A stretch of 64,000 nt of DNA from Onishia niordana (GTDB taxonomy: Bacteria; Pseudomonadota; Gammaproteobacteria; Pseudomonadales; Halomonadaceae): assembly GCF_004798965.1 (NCBI RefSeq), contig NZ_SDSD01000006.1, positions 186,001 through 250,000 on the forward strand, read 5' to 3'. Position 1 is the stretch's first letter. Each line of letters opens with the position of its first letter. The notes under the pieces were generated by a model. That model made no database searches, was not told the DNA's origin, and saw only the letters and a list, made by a program, of their open reading frames with translations. Below, piece by piece: positions 47,821 through 56,972 of this stretch. The translations under genes were made by a program, and so were the position numbers.

Positions 47821-48759
47821 ATGAGCATTCTGGTACTCGCCGATCATCACGATGGGCAGCTCGCCGGTACCACCGCCCACGTGGTCGCCGCGGCGCAGGA
47901 AATTGCCAATGCCGGCGGTGGTGACATCGACGTGCTGGTGGCCGGTGAAGATGTAGCCGCTGTCGCCAAGTCCGCGGCCAAGCTTGATGGTGTTGCCCGG
48001 GTACGGGTGGCGGATCATGCCGTCTATGCCCACCAGCTGGCGGAGCCACTCGGCGCGCTGCTGGTCGAGCTAGCCGGTGACTACAGCCACGTGCTGGCCA
48101 GCGCCTCGACCACCGGCAAGAACGTGATGCCGCGTCTGGCCGCCCTGAAGGATGTGTCCCAGCTCTCCGACGTCATCGCCGTCGAAAGCGCCGATACCTT
48201 CAGCCGACCCATCTATGCCGGCAACGCCATCGCCACCGTCAAGAGCGACGATGTCCTCAAGGTGCTCACCGTGCGCTCGACCGGCTTCGATGCTGTGAAT
48301 GGCGAGGGCAGTGCCAGCATCGAGGCGATCGACACGGTGGTGGAAAATAGCCAGTCAACCTTCATCAAGGAAGATCTGGCCCAGAGCGATAGGCCTGAAC
48401 TTGGCGCTGCGAAAGTGGTCATCTCCGGTGGTCGCGGCATGGGCAATGGCGAGAACTTCAAGCTGCTCGACGGTATCGCCGACAAGCTGGGTGCCGCTAT
48501 CGGTGCCTCGCGTGCTGCGGTGGATGCAGGCTATGTGCCCAACGATATGCAGGTTGGCCAGACGGGCAAGATCGTTGCCCCGGATTTGTATATCGCGGTA
48601 GGCATCAGTGGTGCCATCCAGCACCTGGCCGGCATGAAGGATTCCAAGGTGATTGTCGCCATCAACCAGGATGACGAAGCGCCGATCTTTCAGGTAGCAG
48701 ATTATGGCTTGGTCGGTGATCTGTTCCAGGTGTTGCCGGAGCTAGAGAGCAAGCTGTGA
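47821..48759 (+). CDS. etfA: Electron transfer flavoprotein subunit alpha
   Basis: FAD-binding large subunit of ETF. About 312 residues; the FAD domain has [56 protein letters not shown] and [20 protein letters not shown], and it ends [17 protein letters not shown] lies a few bases before the ATG at 47821. The sequence encoding the last 18 residues is repeated just downstream (48800-48853), a scar of duplication or recombination. Confidence 0.97.
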   Translation: MSILVLADHHDGQLAGTTAHVVAAAQEIANAGGGDIDVLVAGEDVAAVAKSAAKLDGVARVRVADHAVYAHQLAEPLGALLVELAGDYSHVLASASTTGKNVMPRLAALKDVSQLSDVIAVESADTFSRPIYAGNAIATVKSDDVLKVLTVRSTGFDAVNGEGSASIEAIDTVVENSQSTFIKEDLAQSDRPELGAAKVVISGGRGMGNGENFKLLDGIADKLGAAIGASRAAVDAGYVPNDMQVGQTGKIVAPDLYIAVGISGAIQHLAGMKDSKVIVAINQDDEAPIFQVADYGLVGDLFQVLPELESKL

Positions 48760-48769
48760 TGAACGCGTG

Positions 48770-48853
48770 GTCTTTCAGGTAGCGCCTTCGATAGTCTGCG
48801 GCCTGGTCGGTGATCTGTTCCAGGTGCTGCCGGAGCTTGAAAGCAAGCTGTAA
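48770..48853 (+). pseudogene. Duplicated 3' fragment of etfA
   Basis: Immediately after etfA lies a second partial copy of its end. Translated from 48770 it reads [31 protein letters not shown]. Bases 48800-48853 match 48706-48759 at 49 of 54 positions, and four of the five differences are at silent third positions (the fifth changes TGA to TAA). A 13-base TCTTTCAGGTAGC is also shared. It is out of frame with etfA by one base and has no start of its own, so it is a remnant. Confidence 0.9.
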
Positions 48854-48923
48854 GGCGATGAGTATTAGTGGTTGCTGAAAGCTGCCAAGCGCTAAACCAT
48901 TGCCGCTGATTGAGCATCTACGA

Positions 48924-48955
48924 CCGGCCTTCCTTCGGGGAGGCCGGTTTTTTTA
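48924..48955 (+). terminator. Rho-independent terminator after etfBA
   Basis: An 11-bp stem with a UUCG tetraloop (arms 48924-48934 and 48939-48949, one G-U pair) followed by a seven-T run. Confidence 0.92.
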
Positions 48956-49008
48956 TGCGAAAGGATGAGAGAAGGCGTCGATAGGCGCAGAGGGGCATCA
49001 AGTCATGC

Positions 49009-49036
49009 TTGTTATTGATAATTGTTGCTATTTGAG
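49009..49036 (+). promoter_or_regulatory. AT-rich region with weak Fur-box similarity before the TonB2 operon
   Basis: TGATAAT at 49016-49022 is a perfect half of the Fur 7-1-7 model (TGATAATnATTATCA), but the other half matches at only three of seven positions. It stands out as AT-rich in a GC-rich region. Iron control of the operon would make sense for a TonB system; the evidence is weak. Confidence 0.3.
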
Positions 49037-49077
49037 GTAGCGTTTCATCCACTTGCGGCAAGGATCAATGGGAGAGC

Positions 49078-49989
49078 GTGGTGCGACATACCCCCAAACG
49101 GTGGCGAACGAGATGGATCTTGGCGCTTGCGCTGGCAATGCCGACCGTACCTGCCTTGGCTAATGAAAAACTTCTCGATGAGACCCTTTCTGCCGAGCAG
49201 TCGCAGGCTGAACTGCAGGCACGTATCGATGCCGCTGACGAGAAAACTCGCGCCGATATCAAGGCGCTGCGGCAGAAGCAGGCGGAATTGCGTCAGTTGA
49301 CGGGCTACAACCGTGATATGGCCCCGCGCCTGGACCAGCAGGCCGCGACGCTAGATGACCGCGAAGCGGCACTCAATGCTTTGGGGGACACCCGCGAGGC
49401 GTTGCCGGGGATGCTCCACGACCTGGTGAAGCGACTGCGCCAGTGGGTCGAGGCGGATTTGCCCTTTCTCAAGCAGGAGCGCATGGCGCGGGTAGATAGC
49501 CTTGAGTCCCTGCTCGCCAACGCCGAGGTCAGTTACGGCGAAGCGCTTGAGCGCGTGCTGGCCGCCTGGCGCACTGAGCTCGACTATGGGCGAGAACTGG
49601 ATGCCTGGCGCGGTCTTCTGGACGCTGCCCCGTCGAGTGGCCGCTCAACTATGTCGTCAAGCAAGTCTATGTCGGCAGGCGAATCGCTCTCCCAGGAAGT
49701 CGATTTTCTGCGTGTCGGTCGCGTCGGACTCTATTACCTGACACCGGATGGACGTGAGGGGGGCGTGTGGAAGACCACCGCCATGGAATGGCAGCCACTC
49801 GATGGCAACGAGCGTGCTGAGGTCGACAAGGGGCTACGTATCGCTCACGACCAGCGTGCACCAGCGTTGCTGACGCTACCCGTGTCCCAGCCGGTCGGTG
49901 CCAATGCGTCAGTATCTGACGAAAACGCGCCTGTCTCTGTCGGCATTACCACCGAGGGCTCGCGTTCGGGCGAGGAGGACGCTACATGA
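49078..49989 (+). CDS. DUF3450 periplasmic coiled-coil protein of a TonB2-type system
   Basis: A 303-residue DUF3450 protein. It has an N-terminal signal peptide (basic MVRHTPKRWRTR, hydrophobic ILALALAMPTVPALA, cleavage after ALA), a long coiled coil (about 35-110), then a globular part with QEVDFLRVGRVGLYYLTPDG and a variable tail. DUF3450 genes usually head operons with TtpC, ExbB2, ExbD2 and TonB2, as here. Its molecular role is not known to me. Start is either GTG 49078 or GTG 49081; GGGAG spacing favours the second. It overlaps the next gene by four bases. Confidence 0.88.
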   Translation: MVRHTPKRWRTRWILALALAMPTVPALANEKLLDETLSAEQSQAELQARIDAADEKTRADIKALRQKQAELRQLTGYNRDMAPRLDQQAATLDDREAALNALGDTREALPGMLHDLVKRLRQWVEADLPFLKQERMARVDSLESLLANAEVSYGEALERVLAAWRTELDYGRELDAWRGLLDAAPSSGRSTMSSSKSMSAGESLSQEVDFLRVGRVGLYYLTPDGREGGVWKTTAMEWQPLDGNERAEVDKGLRIAHDQRAPALLTLPVSQPVGANASVSDENAPVSVGITTEGSRSGEEDAT

Positions 49990-51374
49990 AGCGCTTGTTA
50001 GGCATCAGTGCTGCCGTCATCACGCTCGGACTGATGCAGACGGCTATCGCCCAGCCAGCCGAGGCCCAGGATCAACCCCAGCAGGCCACTGGCTCGCCGA
50101 TCCAGACGCTCAAGGCCGAGCGCCAAGCCGCTGAGGCAAGGGATAGAGCGCGTCTCTCGGCGCTGGTCGAGGATCGCGAAGCCCTGTCGGCACGTCTGGC
50201 CGAGGTCTCGTCGCAACTGGAAGAGGCGCGCGCGCATCGCCAACGGCTCGATGTCCGCGAGGGCGAGCTTGATGCCCGCCGCGAGGCACTGGCTGAAAAG
50301 CGCCAGCAGGCGGGCGGTGAGATGGAGGCCATCGCCGGCACGCTGGAAAGCCAGACCAATGCCCTGCGGGATGACCTGGCAGACAGCTTCTTGACCGCGG
50401 GTGAGGTCAGTCTGCCGCCAAGGATGGGCAGTGATGCCTTGCCGCGTCTTGAGCATCTCGAGGCACTGGCCGACAGCCTGATGTCGCTTACCGTGGCGAG
50501 CGGTCAGGTCCAGCGATTGACTGCGCCGGTGGCCGATGCCGGCGGTGAGCGAGAGCGTCGGGAGGTCATTCGTGTTGGCGATATATTGGCGTTGAGCGAA
50601 GGTCAGCTGCTGCGCCGCCCCGGCCCGGATGGTCAGCTATCGATGAGTGGCCATACCCCGCGCGCGGCTTCAGAGACGCTCAAGAACTTCCAGGCGGGTC
50701 GTGAAGACCGGGTGGTGATAGATCCGTCCCAGGGCCAGGTGATGGAGGTGCTCGCCCAGCAGCCGAGCCTGCTCGAGCGTTTCCATCAGGGGGGCGCGGT
50801 CGGTTATGTGGTCGTGACACTGGGCGTATTGGGACTACTGGCGGCACTGGCTCAGTATGCCTACCTGATCCGGGTCAGCCTGGCCGTGCGCCGCCAGCTC
50901 GGCGATTTGAATCATCCGGGTAATAACAATCCACTGGGTCGAGTGATTCGCCGCCTCGCATCGCTGTCGCGTGATCATGCCGCGGAGGCGCTGGAGGCAC
51001 GCCTCGATGAGGCGCTGCTCGCTGAGCAGCCGCGACTCGAGCGTGGTCAGCCGCTGGTCAAGCTGCTCGCTGCGGTGGCGCCCTTGCTCGGCCTGTTGGG
51101 CACGGTGACTGGGATGATCGGCACCTTTCAGGCGATCACGGTGTTTGGTACCGGAGATCCGCAGATGATGGCCGGTGGTATCAGTCAGGCCTTGGTGACC
51201 ACGGTACTTGGCCTGATCACTGCCGTCCCGTTGTTGTTCGCTCATACGGCGCTTGCCAGCCGTAGCCGTCACCTGGTCGGTGTGATCGAGGGGCGCGCCA
51301 GTGCCGCTCTGGCGGAACGTCTCGAGCCTCTTACTGCAGATGATGAACGAGAACGTCATGCCAGTCTGGCTTGA
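49986..51374 (+). CDS. ttpC: TtpC-like MotA/TolQ/ExbB protein with periplasmic coiled-coil domain
   Basis: A 462-residue large ExbB-like protein. It begins with a signal peptide (LLGISAAVITLGLMQTAIA), continues with a coiled-coil region (about 30-125), and ends in an ExbB/TolQ channel domain: a membrane helix near 262-285, then VAPLLGLLGTVTGMIGTFQAI and GGISQALVTTVLGLITAVPLL. In Vibrio, TtpC is an extra component required by the TonB2 complex; the similarity in layout and operon place supports that assignment. It overlaps the genes on both sides. Confidence 0.87.
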   Translation: MKRLLGISAAVITLGLMQTAIAQPAEAQDQPQQATGSPIQTLKAERQAAEARDRARLSALVEDREALSARLAEVSSQLEEARAHRQRLDVREGELDARREALAEKRQQAGGEMEAIAGTLESQTNALRDDLADSFLTAGEVSLPPRMGSDALPRLEHLEALADSLMSLTVASGQVQRLTAPVADAGGERERREVIRVGDILALSEGQLLRRPGPDGQLSMSGHTPRAASETLKNFQAGREDRVVIDPSQGQVMEVLAQQPSLLERFHQGGAVGYVVVTLGVLGLLAALAQYAYLIRVSLAVRRQLGDLNHPGNNNPLGRVIRRLASLSRDHAAEALEARLDEALLAEQPRLERGQPLVKLLAAVAPLLGLLGTVTGMIGTFQAITVFGTGDPQMMAGGISQALVTTVLGLITAVPLLFAHTALASRSRHLVGVIEGRASAALAERLEPLTADDERERHASLA

Positions 51375-51891
51375 ACCACTGAGCTGGTTGTTCCGTGCCG
51401 GTGGACCGGTGCTGGTGGCCATCGCCCTGGTGGCGGTGGTGCTATTCAGCCTGGCACTTGAGCGCTGGTGGTATTTTCGTCTCACGTATCGGCGGGCTCG
51501 ACGCTCATTGATCAGGCGTTGGGTGGCGCGCGAAGAGCATGTCAGCTGGAGTGCTCGCACCTTGCGGGAGGCTTGGACCCGCGAGCTGATCGCGCGGTTA
51601 CGTCGCCCCTTGCCCTGGCTCAGATGGCTGGTGGCGGTCTGTCCCTTGCTGGGGCTGTTGGGCACGGTGACCGGAATGATCAGTGTCTTCGATAGCCTCT
51701 CGCTGAGCGAGGTCAATCAAGCGCGGGCAATGTCCGACGGCGTCGCCCGTGCCATTCTGCCGACATTGGTCGGCATGGCTGTGGCGGTGGTCGGCTTGCT
51801 TTTTACCACCCGCCTGGAACACATCATTCGCCGCGAAGACCAGAAGCTCCATGATCGGATGGCTCGCGCCACGGAGGACTCTCATGCGTAG
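51358..51891 (+). CDS. exbB2: ExbB2-type proton channel subunit
   Basis: A 177-residue MotA/TolQ/ExbB protein with three membrane segments (about 15-37, 92-112, 130-150) and the channel motifs CPLLGLLGTVTGMISVF and GVARAILPTLVGMAVAVVGLL. It is short, as TonB2-type ExbB proteins are. The ATG at 51358 lies inside the end of the ttpC-like gene (17-base overlap), and a further upstream ATG at 51340 is in frame. It is distinct from the ExbB at 16531. Confidence 0.9.
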   Translation: MPVWLEPLSWLFRAGGPVLVAIALVAVVLFSLALERWWYFRLTYRRARRSLIRRWVAREEHVSWSARTLREAWTRELIARLRRPLPWLRWLVAVCPLLGLLGTVTGMISVFDSLSLSEVNQARAMSDGVARAILPTLVGMAVAVVGLLFTTRLEHIIRREDQKLHDRMARATEDSHA

Positions 51892-52291
51892 GCGTCGCCT
51901 GGAGGGCGATCACGGTAGCGAAGGGGAGGTCAATCTCACCCCCATGCTCGACGTGGTCTTCATCATGCTGATCTTTTTCATCGTCACCACGTCTTTCATC
52001 AAGGAAAGCGGGGTCGAGATCCAGCGTCCCGAGTCCAGTGCGGCCACGCCGCGACCGGATGCGCAGGTGATGGTCGCCATTACTGCCGAGGGCTCGGTTT
52101 GGGTCGATGGCCAACCGGTCGACCTGCACCGTCTGGGCGATACGGTGTCCGCGCTTGTCACTGATCAAGGCGCCGTGGTCATCCAGGCCGATCGTGAGTC
52201 TACCACTGGGCTTTTGATCGAGGTCATGGATAGCCTGCGGGATGCCGGTGTCGAGAATCTGGCCGTAGCGGCCAGCCGAGAGGCGTCCTGA
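51884..52291 (+). CDS. exbD2: ExbD2-type proton channel subunit
   Basis: A 135-residue ExbD/TolR protein: a basic N-terminal tail (MRRRRLEGD), a single membrane helix (about 20-40) with the essential Asp in LTPMLDVVFIMLIFFIV, and a periplasmic domain ending LRDAGVENLAVA. It overlaps exbB2 by eight bases, and its stop shares one base with the tonB2 start, so the four proteins are probably made in fixed ratios. Confidence 0.92.
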   Translation: MRRRRLEGDHGSEGEVNLTPMLDVVFIMLIFFIVTTSFIKESGVEIQRPESSAATPRPDAQVMVAITAEGSVWVDGQPVDLHRLGDTVSALVTDQGAVVIQADRESTTGLLIEVMDSLRDAGVENLAVAASREAS

Positions 52292-53049
52292 TGCGTCACC
52301 TGGTGGCCATTCTGGGGGGCGTCATGCTGGTCGGTGGCCTCTTCGCCCTGCTGGCGATGCTGGTATCACCGCCGGACGACACGCCGACACTCGATGTGCC
52401 GGCCGTATCCCTTGCCATGGTCGAAGCGCCGACTCAGCAGTCGGCCAGTGCGGCGCCAACGCCTACGCCGCCGGCACCATCGGTCGCTCCGCCACCTCCG
52501 GCCCCTGAACCGGCGCCCCAGACACAAAGCGCGATCAGCCTGCCTGACCCCGAGCTGCCCGCGGAGCCGCAAGCATCACCGCCATCAGAGATGACGCTGC
52601 CCGACCTAGAAGAGCAGCGCCCGGACCCTGAGCCAACGCCTGAGCCCATGCCTGAGCCAGAACCCAGGAACGAGCCGGCCGAGCCTGTGACAGACACCGA
52701 GCCAGCCGAGCCACAAGAGGTTGCAGCGGCCAATGGACGTGGGGAGAGCGCCAACGAGGCCACCGAGGATGCCAGTTCTCAAGAGGTGACGGCCGCTCCG
52801 CGTCCGACGCGAAAAGTCCCCCCGCAGTACCCGTCGCGGGCACAGCGACGGGGTCTGCAGGGACATGTGGTGGTGGCTTTCACCATTCGTCCCGGTGGCG
52901 AGGTTGACCGTGATTCGATCACGGTCGTCGAGGCCGACCCCGCTCGCGTCTTTGATCGCGCTGCCCGTCGCGCGATAGCCGGCTGGGAGTTTCCGGCCTC
53001 TGGCTCGCCGCGGCGGGTGCGGCAGCGTCTAGAGTTCAAACTGAGGTAA
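52291..53049 (+). CDS. tonB2: TonB2-type energy transducer
   Basis: A 252-residue TonB protein. One N-terminal membrane anchor (about 4-26), a long Pro/Glu-rich periplasmic spacer (about 45-155, with PEPTPEPMPEPEP-like stretches), and a TonB C-terminal domain with the PPQYPSRAQRRGLQGHVVVAF motif and GWEFPASGSPRRVRQRLEF. It should pass energy from the ExbB2/D2 channel to TonB-dependent outer-membrane transporters. No such receptor lies in this window. Confidence 0.92.
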   Translation: MRHLVAILGGVMLVGGLFALLAMLVSPPDDTPTLDVPAVSLAMVEAPTQQSASAAPTPTPPAPSVAPPPPAPEPAPQTQSAISLPDPELPAEPQASPPSEMTLPDLEEQRPDPEPTPEPMPEPEPRNEPAEPVTDTEPAEPQEVAAANGRGESANEATEDASSQEVTAAPRPTRKVPPQYPSRAQRRGLQGHVVVAFTIRPGGEVDRDSITVVEADPARVFDRAARRAIAGWEFPASGSPRRVRQRLEFKLR

Positions 53050-54209
53050 TGGCTAACGTGATGAAGGTGCCGACTGCTTCCATCTACCGCCTGCTTGTGG
53101 GGCTGCTGCTCACGGCGATAACGACCGCTCACTGCCTGGCGGCGCCGTCGCTTCCTGGTGGCATCCTGCGCGATCTGGAATCGGTCGAGCAGGACCTGGC
53201 GGCGGCGGATGGCTCAGATGACATCCTGGCACTCGAGAATCGCGCCCTGTCTCAGGCCAAGCGTCTGGCGGGTGGCAATGATGCCGACCGCTGGGCGCGA
53301 GCGCTCTATCTTCAGCTGGCATCACAAGCGGCGGTTCGCCGTGACGCCTATGACGATGCAGCTAAGCATATCGCGACGGCTCGAGGCGTGCGGGGCGTCG
53401 ATGCGGCGATGCAGTCTCGTTGGCAGCATTGGGAGGCGAGCCTGCGTCTGCGCGCCGGTCAGCAGGCCAAGGGAGCGGAGCTGCTGAAGGCCTGGCTCGA
53501 CGAGCACTCAGGTGAGGCCGACGATTACTGGCGACTCGCGAACGCTCAGGCACGCCTCAAGCGGTGGTCGTCAGCGGCCGCCACGCTGGAGAAACTGCCC
53601 GGTGCGTTGAGTGATGCCGCAGCAGACCAGGAGCCACTTTCTGAGTCGCGAATGATGCTTGCGGCAAGCATCTATCAGCATGCCGGTGAAGATGAGAAGG
53701 CGCTTACGATGATCGAGCGCCTGTTGGCCGGTGCGTCCCATGATGAGGCGACATGGCGGCGGGCGGCCGGTCTCGCACAGCGACTGGGGCGAGATGCCCA
53801 TGCCGCCGCCCTATGGGAAGCGGGCTGGCGACAAGGCGTGCTTAGCGGCGAGGCGGCGCTTGAGCGACGCATCAGACTCCACTTGCAGGCAGGCACACCC
53901 GCTCGAGCGGCGGAGCTTCTGGCCAACGCGCTGGACGAAGGAGCACTTGACGATACCCTGGCGCGGCGTCGCCTGCTGGCGAGGGCCTATGAGCGGGCCA
54001 GGGCGCGCTCGTCAGCGCTCGAGGCCTGGCGGCAGGTTGCTAAGCAAAGCGGTGAGGCCGAAGACTGGTTGTACCTCGGTCAGCTAGCGGCGCAGTGGGG
54101 CAAGGATCCAGACGCTAATCAGGCGCTGTCCCGGGCGCAATCACTGGGTAGTGAGCAGGCCGCCGCCTGGCTTGACTATCTGGATCAGCACCCGTTGGAG
54201 CAGCGCTAG
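53049..54209 (+). CDS. TPR-repeat protein at the end of the TonB2 operon
   Basis: A 386-residue Ala/Leu-rich protein with a signal peptide (LLVGLLLTAITTAHCLAAP; the Cys could be a lipobox-like residue but lacks the usual preceding LxG/A pattern) followed by helical repeats of TPR/SEL type, for example DYWRLANAQARLKRWSSAAATLEKLP and LLARAYERARARSSALEAWRQV. TonB2 systems of Vibrio and Shewanella often end with a TPR protein, so a scaffold role in the complex is likely but inferred. The ATG overlaps the tonB2 stop. Confidence 0.85.
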   Translation: MANVMKVPTASIYRLLVGLLLTAITTAHCLAAPSLPGGILRDLESVEQDLAAADGSDDILALENRALSQAKRLAGGNDADRWARALYLQLASQAAVRRDAYDDAAKHIATARGVRGVDAAMQSRWQHWEASLRLRAGQQAKGAELLKAWLDEHSGEADDYWRLANAQARLKRWSSAAATLEKLPGALSDAAADQEPLSESRMMLAASIYQHAGEDEKALTMIERLLAGASHDEATWRRAAGLAQRLGRDAHAAALWEAGWRQGVLSGEAALERRIRLHLQAGTPARAAELLANALDEGALDDTLARRRLLARAYERARARSSALEAWRQVAKQSGEAEDWLYLGQLAAQWGKDPDANQALSRAQSLGSEQAAAWLDYLDQHPLEQR

Positions 54210-54365
54210 CGCCTAAAATAGCGCGTGGCAGTTTAGGAGTCAGTGTCCGGAGCCAGACTCGGGGATAGCGAGGGAGGGGAGCCTGCCCGCCCTAATGGCG
54301 AGCCAGGCGAGGGACAGCGGCGGCATTGTGAAACGTGTCATCCGTTGTCTCTATTGAGCGCCGGG

Positions 54366-55181
54366 CTAGAGTGCCAGTTCGGCCCACACCGGCGCGTGAT
54401 CCGACGGCTTTTCCATGCCGCGCAGCGCATAGTCGATGCCTGCGTCAGTCACGACATCATAAAGCGGCTGGCTGACCAGGATATGGTCGATGCGCAGGCC
54501 GCGCTTGGGCTCGCGATCAAACCCCTTGGAGCGGTAGTCGAACCAGCTGAAGTAGTCGTCCCGGGTCGGGTGCACCAGGCGGTAGCTGTCGGCCAGCCCC
54601 CAATCCTTGACGCGGGTAAGCCAGGCACGCTCGATGGGCTGAAAACTGGTCTTGCCTTCGCGCAACCAGCGCTTGCGATTGGCTTCACCGATGCCGATGT
54701 CGCGATCTTCGGGAGAAATATTGAAATCCCCCATGATGGCAAGGCGCATATCCGGCCGGCAGTCTTCTTCCAGCAGCCGTGACAGCTGGGCGTAGAAGCG
54801 TTCCTTGTAGGGAAACTTGGTGGGGTGCTCGACGTTCTCGCCCTGGGGGAAATAACCATTCCATACGGTGAGGTGTTCACCGTTGTCCAGCGTCAGGCGG
54901 GCGCCGATCATGCGTCGCTGGGCGTCGTCACCATCGTCGGGGAAACCGTAAAACACCGCGTCGGGTTCCTGGCGACACATCAGCGCCACGCCATAGTGGC
55001 CTTTCTGGCCATGGAAATAGACGTGATACCCCAAGGCTTCCAGAGCTTCACGCGGGAATTCGCTATCCTGGACCTTGGTTTCCTGCAGCCCGATGACGTC
55101 CGGCGCATGCGCCTCGATGAGTGCCTCGAGTTGATGCGGGCGGGCACGGACACCATTGATGTTGAACGACACCAGCCGCAT
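54366..55181 (-). CDS. xthA: Exodeoxyribonuclease III (XthA-type AP endonuclease)
   Basis: Base-excision-repair AP endonuclease and 3'-5' exonuclease. 271 residues with the full endonuclease/exonuclease/phosphatase site: FNINGVRAR, Glu34 in [30 protein letters not shown], and SDHAPVW with Asp261-His262. The ATG at 55181 overlaps the stop of the small basic protein gene upstream. Several family members exist per genome; this is the type with the [10 protein letters not shown] segment. Confidence 0.95.
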   Translation of the reverse strand: MRLVSFNINGVRARPHQLEALIEAHAPDVIGLQETKVQDSEFPREALEALGYHVYFHGQKGHYGVALMCRQEPDAVFYGFPDDGDDAQRRMIGARLTLDNGEHLTVWNGYFPQGENVEHPTKFPYKERFYAQLSRLLEEDCRPDMRLAIMGDFNISPEDRDIGIGEANRKRWLREGKTSFQPIERAWLTRVKDWGLADSYRLVHPTRDDYFSWFDYRSKGFDREPKRGLRIDHILVSQPLYDVVTDAGIDYALRGMEKPSDHAPVWAELAL

Positions 55182-55426
55182 TATTTGCCCTCGTCGTCGG
55201 GTCGAGCGTTCTTGTCTGGATGAATCTCGATGGATTGCGCCTTTTGCATGCGCTCGAGCTTGCGCGCGGCCTGCTGCTTGCGCTGGTCCTGTTTCTTGGC
55301 GGTGAAGCGACGTGATGGCGCCACCTCATCGGGGTTGTTGTGGCGCCACTGCTTGTAATCCTTGCGCCGTCCGGTGCGGAGCTGCACCTTGTCGGCCAGC
55401 GAGCGAGTCTTCTTTCTGCGTGTCAT
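55181..55426 (-). CDS. Small basic protein upstream of xthA
   Basis: An 81-residue hydrophilic protein rich in Arg, Lys and Gln ([21 protein letters not shown] at the N-terminus, then [25 protein letters not shown]). No membrane segment or metal motif is seen; the middle is predicted helical. The charge suggests nucleic-acid binding. I do not recognise the family. AAGGAAA lies eight bases before the ATG at 55426, and the stop overlaps the xthA start by one base, so it is probably cotranslated with xthA. Confidence 0.75.
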   Translation of the reverse strand: MTRRKKTRSLADKVQLRTGRRKDYKQWRHNNPDEVAPSRRFTAKKQDQRKQQAARKLERMQKAQSIEIHPDKNARPDDEGK

Positions 55427-55668
55427 GACAATATTTCCTTTCCTGAGCGACGGCCATTCTAGCAATCACGGCGCGCTATCAACAGCGACTCACCGAGTCA
55501 ACGGCGATCATCTTGATGAAGTGGCGCGTGAGGATGCGTCGAACGTGGCCAAGATGTCACCCAGACAAGCCGTGGCGGCCAAGGGCTGGTACAATACCCC
55601 ACCCGGAACTGGCCTGACCTTGGCGTCAGTGCATCACATCCACTGTTATTGGGACCTAAGCACAGCCT

Positions 55669-56943
55669 ATGAGCGAGTCGGAACAGAATCCCGCCCCGGC
55701 GCAGACCCGCAAGCCAAAGCGTCGTCGCCGCAAGCCGCGCAAGTCACAGTCCAGCTGGGACATACGCCAGTTCCAGGTGCCTGCCGTCGCGGGCAAGTGG
55801 CGCTTCCATGACTTCGACCTGCCCTTGCCGCTGATGCGTGCCATCCATGCGCTGGGCTTCGAATACTGCACCCCCATTCAGGCCGAGGCACTGGCCCAGA
55901 CCCTGCTGGGCGGTGATGTGGTCGGCAAGGCCCAGACCGGCACCGGCAAGACCGCTGCCTTCCTTATCTCGATGATGGCCTATTTCCTCGAGGAAGAGGC
56001 GCCTGATGGTCAGAAGCCCGGTGCGCCGCGTGCACTGATCATCGCGCCGACCCGTGAGCTGGCGCTGCAGATCGAGAAGGACGCCAAGGCACTGGCACGC
56101 TTTACCAAGCTGAATGTGGCGAGTGTCGTCGGTGGTATGGACTACCAGCAGCAGCGCGAGCAGTTGGGCAAGAATGTCGATATCCTGGTGGCAACGCCTG
56201 GCCGGCTGCTCGACTTCCATGAGAAGCGTGATATCGATCTGACCCAGGTCGAGGTGCTGGTGCTTGATGAGGCGGATCGCATGCTGTCGATGGGGTTCAT
56301 CCCCGACGTCAAGCGCATCATTCGCCACACGCCGAAGAAGGAAGAGCGTCAGACCTTCCTGTTCTCGGCGACCTTTACGCCGGACATCCTCAACCTGGCC
56401 AGCCAGTGGACGATGGATCCCGCGCATGTGGAAATCGAGGTCACCGTCGACAATGCGGCCGATATCGATCAGCGCGTCTATCTGGTCAGCGATGAGGACA
56501 AGTCGCGGTTGCTGATCAATCTGTTGAAGGACGATAGCCTCGAGCGGGTGATGGTGTTCTGCAACCGGCGTGACCTGGTGCGCAAGCTCGATGACCTGCT
56601 CCGCGAAGCCGGCGTCAGCGTGGCGATGCTCTCCGGTGACGTGCCGCAGACCAAGCGCATCGAGACCCTCGAGCGCTTCCGCGAAGGCGATGTGCGGGTG
56701 CTGGTGGCCACCGATGTGGCCGGCCGCGGCATCCACATCGAGGACGTCAGCCACGTGGTCAACTACACCTTGCCGGAAGATCCGGAAGACTATGTGCACC
56801 GTATCGGTCGCACCGGTCGTGCCGGCGCCAAGGGTGTGTCGATCAGCTTCGTGGGTGAGGAAGACGCCTTCTCGCTGCCCGAGATCGAGCGTTACATCAA
56901 CGACAAACTGCCCTGCGAGCATCCCCCGGAAGGCACGCTGTAA
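55669..56943 (+). CDS. rhlB: DEAD-box ATP-dependent RNA helicase, RhlB-like
   Basis: A 424-residue DEAD-box helicase. A basic N-terminal extension ([12 protein letters not shown]), the Q motif region ([30 protein letters not shown]), motif I AQTGTGKT, Ia [41 protein letters not shown] and [12 protein letters not shown]. The ending [18 protein letters not shown] resembles RhlB, the degradosome helicase, rather than RhlE or SrmB; an RNase E partner gene is in this window. A TGGTACAAT extended -10 lies at 55587-55595 but without a clear -35. Confidence 0.85.
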   Translation: MSESEQNPAPAQTRKPKRRRRKPRKSQSSWDIRQFQVPAVAGKWRFHDFDLPLPLMRAIHALGFEYCTPIQAEALAQTLLGGDVVGKAQTGTGKTAAFLISMMAYFLEEEAPDGQKPGAPRALIIAPTRELALQIEKDAKALARFTKLNVASVVGGMDYQQQREQLGKNVDILVATPGRLLDFHEKRDIDLTQVEVLVLDEADRMLSMGFIPDVKRIIRHTPKKEERQTFLFSATFTPDILNLASQWTMDPAHVEIEVTVDNAADIDQRVYLVSDEDKSRLLINLLKDDSLERVMVFCNRRDLVRKLDDLLREAGVSVAMLSGDVPQTKRIETLERFREGDVRVLVATDVAGRGIHIEDVSHVVNYTLPEDPEDYVHRIGRTGRAGAKGVSISFVGEEDAFSLPEIERYINDKLPCEHPPEGTL

Positions 56944-56972
56944 CGGCGAAGGCCGTAAGGACGATATCGACG

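Larger units (their letters stand above)
48854..49077. other. etfA-DUF3450 intergenic remainder
   Basis: With the duplicated etfA tail, this makes a gene-free gap of 318 bases. It holds the etfA terminator (48924-48955) and an AT-rich patch with GATAAT (49017-49022) upstream of the TonB2 operon. I see no gene in it. Confidence 0.6.

Noticed and set aside
54210..54365. Hairpin near the end of the TonB2 operon as a terminator
   Set aside because: Only a five-base CGCTA/TAGCG repeat is seen with no T run, too weak to call.
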